Shown here piece by piece: positions 54,249-64,000 of a stretch of 64,000 bases of DNA (position 1 is the first letter of the stretch; each line of letters opens with the position of its first letter). The notes beneath the pieces were generated by a model. It saw only the letters and a program-made list of their open reading frames with translations. It ran no database searches and was not told where the DNA came from. The stretch spans positions 1,848,621-1,912,620 of the forward strand of contig NC_092271.1 of assembly GCF_036320965.1 (NCBI RefSeq), read 5' to 3'. Position numbers and translations under genes: made by a program. The DNA is from Panulirus ornatus (Eukaryota; Arthropoda; Malacostraca; Decapoda; Palinuridae).

Positions 54249-56233
54249 TGCTTTGTTGCTGTCTCCCGCGTTTGCGAGGTAGCGCAAGGAAACAGACGAA
54301 AGAAATGGCCAAACCCACCCCCATACACAATGTATATACATACTCGTCCACACACGCAAATATACATACCTATACCTCTCAATGTACACGTATATATACA
54401 CACACAGACACATACATATATACCCATGCACATAATTCACTCTGTCTGCCTTTACTCATTCCCATCGTCACCTCGCCACACATGGAATACCATCCCCTTC
54501 CCACCTCATGTGTGCGAGGTAGCGCTAGGAAAAGACAACAAAGGCCCCATTCGTTCACACTCAGTCTCTAGCTGTTATGCAATAATGCCCGAAACCAAAG
54601 CTCCCATTCCATATCCAAGCCCCACACAACTTTCAATGGTTTACCCCTGACGCTTCTTATGCCCTGATTCAAGATACTGACAGCACGTCAACCCCGGTAT
54701 ACCACATCGATCCAATTCACTCTATTCCTTGCCCGCCTTTCGCCCTCCTGCATGTTCAGGCCCCGATCACTAAAAATCGTTTTCACTCCATCTTTCCACC
54801 TCCAATTTGGTCTCCCACTTCTCCTCGTTTCCTCCACCTCCGACACATATATCCTCTTGGTCAATCTTTCCTCACTCATTCTCTCCATGTGCCCAAACCA
54901 TTTCAAAACACACTCTTCTTCTCTCTCAACCACGCTCTTTTTATTTCCACACATCTCTCTTACACTTATATTACTTACACGATCAAACCACCTCCCACCA
55001 CACATTGTCCTCAAACATCTCATTTCCAGCACATCCACCCTCCAGCGCACAACGCTATCCATAGCCCACGCCTCGCAACCATACAACATTGTTGGAACCA
55101 CTATTCCTTCGAACATACCCATTTTTTCTTTCCGAGATAATGTTCTCGAATTCCACACATTCTTCAAGGGTCCCAGGATTTCCGCCCCCTCCCCCACCCT
55201 ATGATTCACTTCCGCTTCCATGGTTCAATCCACTGCCAGATCCACTCCCTGATATCTAAAACACTTCACTTCCTCCAGCTTTTCTCCATTCAAACTTACC
55301 TCCCAATTGACTTGACCCTCAACCCTACTGTACCTAATAACCTTGCTCTTATTCACATTTACTCTTAACTTTCTTCTTTCACACACTTTACCAAACTCAG
55401 TTACCAGCTTCTGCAGTTTCTCACATGAATCAGCCACCAGCGCTGTATCATCAGCGAACAACAACTGACTCACTTCCCAAGCTCTCTCATCCACATCAGA
55501 CTTCATACTTGCCCCTCTTTCCTAAACTCTTGCATTCACCTCCCTAACAACCCAATACATAAACAAATTAAACAACCATGGAGACATCACACACCCCTGC
55601 CGCAAACCTACATTCCCTGAGAACCAATCACTTTCCTCTCTTCCTACACGTACATATGCCTTACATCCTCGATAAAAACTTTTTACTGCTTCTAACAACT
55701 TGCCTCCCACACCATATATTCTTAATACCTTCCGCAGAGCATCTCTATTAACTCTATCATATGCCTTCTCCAGATCCATAAATGCTACATACAAATCCAT
55801 TTGCTTTTCTAAGTAATTCTCACATACATTCTTCAAAGCAAACACCTGATCCACACATCCTCTACCACTTCTGAAACCATACTGCTCTTCCCCAATCTGA
55901 TGCTCTGTACATGCCTTCACCCTCTCAATCAATACCCTCCCATATAATTTATCAGGAATACTCAACAAACTTATACCTCTGTAATTTGAGCACTCACTCT
56001 TATCCCCTTTCCCTTTGTACAATGGCACTATGCACGCATTTCGCCAATCCTCAGGCACCTCACCATTAGTCATACATACATTAAATAACCTTACCAACCA
56101 GTCAGCAATACAGTCACCCCCTTTTTTAATAAATTCCACTGCAATACCATCCAAACCTGCTGCCTTGCAGGCTTTCATCTTCCGCAAAGCTTTTACTACC
56201 TCTTATCTGTTTACCAAATCATTTTCCCTAACC

Positions 56234-56236
<3 letters not shown>
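54249..56236 (-). mobile_element. LINE copy, long 3' UTR to RT
   Basis: Long 3' UTR 54249-54685 with both hairpins; C-terminal frame 55221-54688; FADDTAL frame 55506-55225; RT N-terminal frame 56187-55522 with [13 protein letters not shown] and GLRQGCVMSPW. Two stops (for example VLERGAS region, CTA at 55523) separate the frames. Only the 3' part is shared with the left arm (14826-15300). Confidence 0.9.

Positions 56237-56320
<84 letters not shown>
56237..56320. repeat. (TA)n microsatellite
   Basis: Joins the truncated 5' side of the LINE to a short element. Confidence 0.95.
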
Positions 56321-56321
<1 letters not shown>

Positions 56322-56322
<1 letters not shown>

Positions 56323-56567
56323 TCCCTGGGGATAGGGGACAAAGAATACTTCCCACGTATTCCCTGCGTGTCGTAAAAGGCGACTAAAAGGGGAGGGAGC
56401 GGGGGGCTGGAAATCCTCCCCTCTCGTTTTTTTTTTTTTTTTTTTTTTAATTTTCCAAAAGAAGGAACAGAGAATTGGGCCAGGTGAGGGTATTCCCTCA
56501 AAGGCCCAGTCCTCTGTTCTTAACGCTACCTCGCTAATGCGGGAAATGGCGAACAGTTTGAAAGAAA
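56322..56567 (+). mobile_element. Short LINE-derived element, copy 6
   Basis: ATCCCTGGGGATAGGGG to AATGGCGAACAGTTTG, with an internal T22 run and CTACCT tail loop. Confidence 0.78.
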
Positions 56568-56574
56568 AGAAAAG

Positions 56575-56684
<110 letters not shown>

Positions 56685-57685
56685 GCTTTGTCGCTGTCTC
56701 CCGCGTTTGCGAGGTAGCGCAAGGAAACAGACGAGATAAATGGCCCAACCCAACCCCATACACATGTATATATATACGTCCACACACGCAGATATACATA
56801 CCTACACAGCTTTCCATGGTTTACCCCAGACGCTTCACATGCCCCGATTCAATCCACTGACAGCACGTCAACCCCGGTATACCACATCGATCCAATTCAA
56901 TCTATTCCTTGCCCGCCTTTCACCCTCCTGCATGTTCAGGCCCCGATCACACAAAATCTTTTCACTCCATCTTTCCACCTCCAATTTGGTCTCCCTCTTC
57001 TCCTCGTTCCCTCCACCTCCGACACATATATCCTCTTGGTCAATCTTTCCTCACTCATTCTCTCCATGTGCCCAAACCATTTCAAAACACCCTCTTCTGC
57101 TCTCTCAACCACACTCTTTTTATTTCCACACATCTCTCTTACCCTTACATTACTCACTCGATCAAACCACCTCACACCACATATTGTCCTCAAGTATCTC
57201 ATTTCCAGCACATCCACCCTCCTGCGCACAACTCTATCCATAGCCCACGCCTCGCAACCATACAACATTGTTGGAACCACTATTCCTTCAAACATACCCA
57301 TTTTTGCTTTCCGAGATAATGTTCTCGACTTCCAAATATTCTTCAAGGCTCCCAGGATTTTCGCCCCTCCCCCACCCTATGATTCACTTCCGCTTCCATG
57401 GTTCCATCTCCTGCCAGATCCACTCCCAGATATCTAAAACACTTTACTTCCTCCAGTTTTTCTCCCTTCAAACTTACCTCCCAATTGACTTGACCCTCTA
57501 CCCTACTGTACCTAATAACCCTGCTCTTATTCACATTTACTCTTAACTTTCTTCTTTCACACACTTTGCCAAACTCAGTCACCAGCTTCTGCAGTTTCTT
57601 ACATGAATCAGCCACCAGCGCTGTACCATCAGCGAACAACAACTGACTCACTTCCCAAGCTCTCTCATCCACAACAGACTGCATA
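56685..57685 (-). mobile_element. LINE copy, RT to 3' UTR
   Basis: Open frame 57346-56936 for the C-terminal region, ended by a missing base at KRFCVIG, and a frame 57690-57343 whose catalytic box is FADGTAL, losing the second Asp. It stops at GASMQSVVDE-like sequence against a 45-base non-LINE spacer. Confidence 0.87.
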
Positions 57686-57697
57686 TACAAGACTGAC

Positions 57698-59047
57698 GTG
57701 GGAAGGGATAGTTCATCTCAATACAAGATAATAGTGAGTGAGTGCTCAAATTACAGAGGTATAAGTTTGTTGAGTATTCCTGGTAAATCATATGGGAGGG
57801 TATTGATTAAGAGGGTGAAGGCATGTACAGAGCATCAGATTGGGGAAGAGCAGTGTGGTTTCAGAAGTGGTAGAGGATGTGTGGATCAGGTGTTTGCTTT
57901 GAAGAATGTATGTGAGAAATACTTAGAAAAGCAAATGGATTTGTATGTAGCATTTATGGATCTGGAGAAGGCATATGACAGAGTTGATAGAGATGCTCTG
58001 TGGAAGGTATTAAGAATATATGTTGTGGGAGGCAAGTTGTTAGAAGCAGTGAAAAATTTTTATCGAGGATGTAAGGCATGTGTACGTGTAGGAAGAGAGG
58101 AAAGTGATTGGTTCTCAGTGAATGTAGGTTTGCGGCAGGGGTGTGTGATGTCTCCATGGTTGTTTAATTTGTTTATGGATTGGGTTGTTAGGGAGGTGAA
58201 TGCAAGAGTTTTGGAAAGAGGGGCAAGTATGAAATCTGTTGGGGATGAGAGAGCTTGGGAAGTGAGTCAGTTGTTGTTCGCTGATGATACAGCGCTGGTG
58301 GCTGATTCATGTGAGAAACTGCAGAAGCTGGTGACTGAGTTTGGTAAAGTGTGTGAAAGAAGAAAGTTAAGAGTAAATGTGAATAAGAGCAAGGTTATTA
58401 GGTACAGTAGGGTTGAGGGTCAAGTCAATTGGGAGGTGAGTTTGAATGGAGAAAAACTGGAGGAAGTGAAGTGTTTTAGATATCTGGGAGTGGATCTGGC
58501 AGCGGATGGAACCATGGAAGCGGAAGTGGATCATAGGGTGGGGGAGGGGGCGAAAATTCTGGGGGCCTTGAAGAATGTGTGGAAGTCGAGAACATTATCT
58601 CGGAAAGCAAAAATGGGTATGTTTGAATTAATAGTGGTTCCAACAATGTTGTGTGGTTGCGAGGCGTGGGCTATGGATAGAGTTGTGCGCAGGAGGATGG
58701 ATATGCTGGAAATGAGATGTTTGAGGTCAATGTGTGGTGTGAGGTGGTTTGATCGAGTAAGTAACGTAAGGGTAAGAGAGATGTGTGGAAATAAAAAGAG
58801 CGTGGTTGAGAGAGCAGAAGAGGGTGTTTTGAAATGGTTTGGGCACATGGAGAGAATGAGTGAGGAAAGATTGACCAAGAGGATATATGTGTCGGAGGTG
58901 GAGGGAACGAGGAGAAGAGGGAGACCAAATTGGAGGTGGAAAGATGGAGTGAAAAAGATTTTGTGTGATCGGGGCCTGAACATGCAGGAGGGTGAAAGGA
59001 GGGCAAGGAATAGAGTGAATTGGAGCGATGTGGTATACCGGGGTTGA
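57698..59047 (+). CDS. LINE reverse transcriptase, partial (449 aa)
   Basis: RNA-dependent DNA polymerase domain of the LINE. Residues 16-40 [14 protein letters not shown] region, 48-68 [19 protein letters not shown], motif A 85-96 [12 protein letters not shown], motif B 144-158 GLRQGCVMSPWLFNL, catalytic box FADDTAL 194-200, RYLGVDLAADG about 261-271, [13 protein letters not shown] 321-333, WFGHMERM 380-387, [10 protein letters not shown] 408-417. The first 13 residues (MGRDSSSQ...) come from the non-LINE spacer, so the annotated ATG is fortuitous. No APE domain. Two unusual replacements (FELIVVP, MLCGCE) distinguish it from other copies. Confidence 0.87.
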   Translation: MGRDSSSQYKIIVSECSNYRGISLLSIPGKSYGRVLIKRVKACTEHQIGEEQCGFRSGRGCVDQVFALKNVCEKYLEKQMDLYVAFMDLEKAYDRVDRDALWKVLRIYVVGGKLLEAVKNFYRGCKACVRVGREESDWFSVNVGLRQGCVMSPWLFNLFMDWVVREVNARVLERGASMKSVGDERAWEVSQLLFADDTALVADSCEKLQKLVTEFGKVCERRKLRVNVNKSKVIRYSRVEGQVNWEVSLNGEKLEEVKCFRYLGVDLAADGTMEAEVDHRVGEGAKILGALKNVWKSRTLSRKAKMGMFELIVVPTMLCGCEAWAMDRVVRRRMDMLEMRCLRSMCGVRWFDRVSNVRVREMCGNKKSVVERAEEGVLKWFGHMERMSEERLTKRIYVSEVEGTRRRGRPNWRWKDGVKKILCDRGLNMQEGERRARNRVNWSDVVYRG

Positions 59048-59232
59048 CGTGCTGTCAGTGGATTGAATCAAGGCATGTGAAGCGTCTGGGGTAAACCATG
59101 GAAAGCTGTGTAGGTATGTATATTTTCGTGTGTGGACGTATGTATATACATGTGTATGAGGGTGGGTTGGGCCATTTCTTTCGTCTGTTTCCTTGCGCTA
59201 CCTAGCAAACGCGGGAGACAGCGACAAAGCAC
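57735..59232 (+). mobile_element. 5'-truncated LINE with longest intact RT
   Basis: Runs from [17 protein letters not shown] to the stop at 59047 and the short 3' UTR with terminal hairpin, ending in an A9 run and (TA)n. No stop or frameshift across about 1.3 kb, so it is a young insertion. A spacer (57690-57733) separates it from the inverted copy before it. Confidence 0.92.
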
Positions 59233-61290
<2,058 letters not shown>

Positions 61291-61494
61291 TAGGATGTGA
61301 TTTAAAATATATATATCAGCGTGAGGGAGGAAGTGTGCTTATGTTGCTGGCAGATGGAAAGGTCCCAAGTTAATAACATTATTTTCTCAATCTCGCTTCA
61401 TGCATTTAGATTAAGCAGAGGCACAAAAACTCGACACACTAAATAATACAAACGTGTCAGAGCAGCAGAGCTGAAGGTAATGTATTTCCCGACC

Positions 61495-61700
61495 GTCGCA
61501 GTCGTGTCCCAAGGGTCGACACACTACGACAGTACCAGCCATGAGGTCCACATACTACAACACTCCCATTCATGTCCCAGGGGTCGACACACTACGATAG
61601 TCCCAACCGTGTCCCAGCGGTCGTCATAACCCGACAATCCCAGCCATGTCCAAGGGTCGTCACACCATGAGAGTCCCAGTCGCGTCCCAGGGATCACCAG
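61495..61700. repeat. About 45 bp degenerate tandem repeat
   Basis: Units containing GTCCCAGGGGTCGACACACT ACGA, about 4.5 copies with strong variation. Confidence 0.7.
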
Positions 61701-62440
61701 GTCACGTCTCATCTCTCCAGCTCTACCCAACCGTCTCTCTCTGTGTACACCGTCAGTCTACTACTCTCTCCCTCACCCACACGGTAGGTACTGACCCGTG
61801 CTCTCGTGAGGTGTCTGCTGGTGAACACATCACCACCGCTGGTGTGTGAGGCCCGCGTCTGGCTGATGTTACGTGTCATATCTTGTGTGTGGAGGCTGGC
61901 CACTACCACATCCTTCTTTCCTAGAACAACTAAGTTGTGCTGTTCTCATCGCTCTATATCGTCTAGCTTCCTTTCTACCAGCTTTCTATCTTCAAGAGTC
62001 AGATTCACAAACTCCTGCGGAGTCCTGATCAATCTCCCATTCTCTTTCTCTCATTCGTTTTCTTTTCACTTGGCCTTAAATATATAATGTTGTACCCACA
62101 CCACATCATCCTTTACGAAAGGTAAACTCGCGTTGAGACACACAACGGAGTGGAGGGAGTCGCGTTCCTCCTGCACGGCTCAGCCAACGAGCGGGATTAT
62201 ATAGAACTGAGGCTTACTGAAGCGAGAAGCAGACTGACAGAACACGTTGATGGGTTGTGTGCTGAAGGTTGAACATATTTCAACAAGAAAAACGAGAAGG
62301 AAGAAATAGGGATTGAAAAAAATATGGGTTCTAGGGGTGGCGAAATGGTTTCTCAGGCAACCGAAACAAAATGAATATGATGATATTGTCTATACATTAT
62401 GGAACGACCACTAAAGTTATTTTACATTATAAGGATGGGT
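61700..62440. other. Low-copy sequence, no gene recognised
   Basis: Pyrimidine-rich CTCTCTC stretches and a frame 61806-62087 without recognised motifs. A TATATAGAA element lies at 62198-62206, about 60 bp after a GC-richer segment, and could be a core promoter, but no downstream gene is seen. Confidence 0.4.
62198..62206 (+). promoter_or_regulatory. Possible TATA box
   Basis: TATATAGAA in a non-repetitive, locally GC-rich context, unlike the (TA)n tracts. No initiator or coding sequence confirms it. Confidence 0.2.
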
Positions 62441-62444
62441 AGGT

Positions 62445-63100
62445 AGGATGTACTTACGCAGGTGGTAGGTAGGATGTACTTACGCAGGTGGTAGGTAGGA
62501 TGTACTTACGCAGGTGGTAGGTAGGATGTACTTACGCAGGTGGTAGGTAGGATGTACTTACACAGGTGGTAGGTAGGATGTACTTACACAGGTGGTAGGT
62601 AGGATGTACTTACGCAGGTGGTAGGTAGGATGTACTTACGCAGGTGGTAGGTAGGATGTACTTACACAGGTGGTAGGTAGGATGTACTTACACAGGTGGT
62701 AGGTAGGATGTACTTACGCAGGTGGTAGGTAGGATGTACTTACACAGGTGGTAGGTAGGATGTACTTACGCAGGTGGTAGGTAGGATGTACTTACGCGGG
62801 TGGTAGGTAGGATGTACTTACGCAGGTGGTAGGTAGGATGTACTTACGCGGGTGGTAGGTAGGATGTACTTACGCAGGTGGTAGGTAGGATGTACTTACG
62901 CAGGTGGTAGGTAGGATGTACTTACACAGGTGGTAGGTAGGATGTACTTACACAGGTGGTAGGTAGGATGTACTTACGCGGGTGGTAGGTAGGATGTACT
63001 TACGCAGGTGGTAGGTAGGATGTACTTACGCAGGTGGTAGGTAGGATGTACTTACGCAGGTGGTAGGTAGGATGTACTTACACAGGTGGTAGGTAGAATG
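62445..63100. repeat. 26 bp minisatellite, about 25 copies
   Basis: Unit AGGATGTACTTACGCAGGTG GTAGGT. Variation is almost limited to one site, ACGCAGG, ACACAGG or ACGCGGG, so the array is homogeneous and recent. Confidence 0.96.
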
Positions 63101-63104
63101 CAAC

Positions 63105-63585
63105 GAAACATGCAGGAAACAGCGAGACATGCAGGAGGAAACGAGACATGCAGAAAGAAACGAGACATGTAGGAAACTGCGAGACATGCAGGAGGAAACG
63201 AGACATGCAGGAGGAAACGAGACATGCAGGAAGAAATGAGACATGCAGGAAGGAGCGAGACATGCAGGAAGGAGCGAGACATGCAAGAAGGAGCGAGACA
63301 TGCAAGAAGGAGCGAGACATGCAGGAAGCAACGAGACATGTAGAAAGAAACGAGACATGTAGGAAACTGCGAGACATGCAGGAGGAAACGAGACATGCAG
63401 GAAGAAATAAAACATGCAGGAAGGAGCGAGACATGCAAGAAGGAGCGAGACATGCAGAAAGCAGCGAGATATGCAGGAAGCAACGAGACATGCAGGAAGG
63501 AGCGAGACATGCAAGAAGGAGCGAGACATGCAGAAAGCAGCGAGATATGCGGGAAGCAACGAGACATGCAGGAAGCAGGAAGCAG
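63105..63585. repeat. 19 bp minisatellite, about 25 copies
   Basis: Unit GAGACATGCAGGAAGGAGC, with 18 bp relatives. Since 19 is not a multiple of three, each frame cycles through the unit; all three minus frames stay open for 170-200 residues (SCMSRSFLHVSLLPACL-like), which is a property of the repeat. Confidence 0.93.
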
Positions 63586-63589
63586 TTGT

Positions 63590-64000
63590 AAGTAAGGAAG
63601 ATTTGAAGCAATGGAGAAATAATAGCAGGAAAACGTGACTTCTCATGGAGGTAGAAAGTTATAGAGACACAGTTTTCTTAGTGTGTGTAGTAAACCTCTT
63701 CATATTAGCATGGCACCGAGCGTACTAGAGTCAGCAGGGATGGTATATGATCAGTACTGGATCCAGTGTTTACACATGAGAAATCGCATATAGAATATAA
63801 CATTATGGAACACCACTTGGAAGAAAGTGCTCATGTGCTTCTTGATACAATCTTTGTAGTTGTAAGTGGGAAGAGAAAAAGATCAGAGAAGATTCCACAC
63901 TTAAAAAGGAAAGACGATTGTGAAAGATACAAAGATAAGCAATGTTCAGAAACTTAAAATGGAAAATCAAATTTCATGGTCAGAATACAGGTTATTACCT
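63590..64000. other. Unassigned sequence at window end
   Basis: A 63-residue plus frame at 63766-63957 (basic, Lys-rich C-terminus) is not recognised. Nothing else seen. Confidence 0.4.

Overview
The window is eukaryotic, intron-rich-genome-style repetitive DNA from an arthropod, most likely a decapod crustacean. That guess rests on the very dense (TA)n, (TAA)n and (GA)n microsatellites, the many 17-50 bp minisatellites, one family of arthropod-like non-LTR retrotransposon, and a tRNA-Gly-derived short element. I see no bacterial-style genes, operons, CRISPR arrays or rRNA, and no intact host protein-coding gene. Three 100-N gaps (5030-5129, 12850-12949, 36401-36500) show this is a scaffold of four contigs.

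The dominant component is one LINE family with an AP-endonuclease (APE) ORF region, a reverse transcriptase (FADDTAL active site) and a C-terminal region with WFGHMERM and [10 protein letters not shown] motifs; it looks RTE-like. Copies or fragments lie at 1-1693, 5130-6470, 6474-7776, 8857-9620, 10039-11480, 12061-12849, 12950-14525, 23190-25388, 25512-27281, 27372-28680, 29034-30085, 43886-44943, 45364-47004, 54249-56236, 56685-57685, 57735-59232 and 59263-61134. Nearly all are 5'-truncated and bounded by (TA)n. A second family of about 230-280 bp (7969, 8556, 11600, 28749, 45043, 56322) joins the LINE's own 5' leader to a LINE-like 3' hairpin tail, so it looks like a non-autonomous derivative. 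LINE and short element share a 3' hairpin with a CTACCT loop whose stem covaries.

Host-gene remnants are confined to contig 1: a ubiquitin fragment (residues V5-K27) fused in frame to the LINE head and tandemly duplicated (2067-2836), and a mitochondrial tyrosyl-tRNA synthetase fragment lacking its HIGH-motif segment (3307-3809). A CCAAT/TATA-like/splice-donor cluster follows at 4295-4600.

The large-scale surprise is an inverted duplication: about 14.9-35.9 kb is mirrored by 36.5-54.7 kb across the gap at 36401. The arms are nearly identical in unique DNA but differ in minisatellite copy number, an approximately 0.83 kb TAA/GAA block, and an approximately 3.6-4 kb LINE block. This is most simply explained by two haplotypes of one locus scaffolded head to head, though a true palindrome is not excluded. 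The right arm's first 5 kb (36501-41700) has a raw long-read error pattern. The window ends with two further minisatellites (26 bp and 19 bp units) and unassigned sequence.
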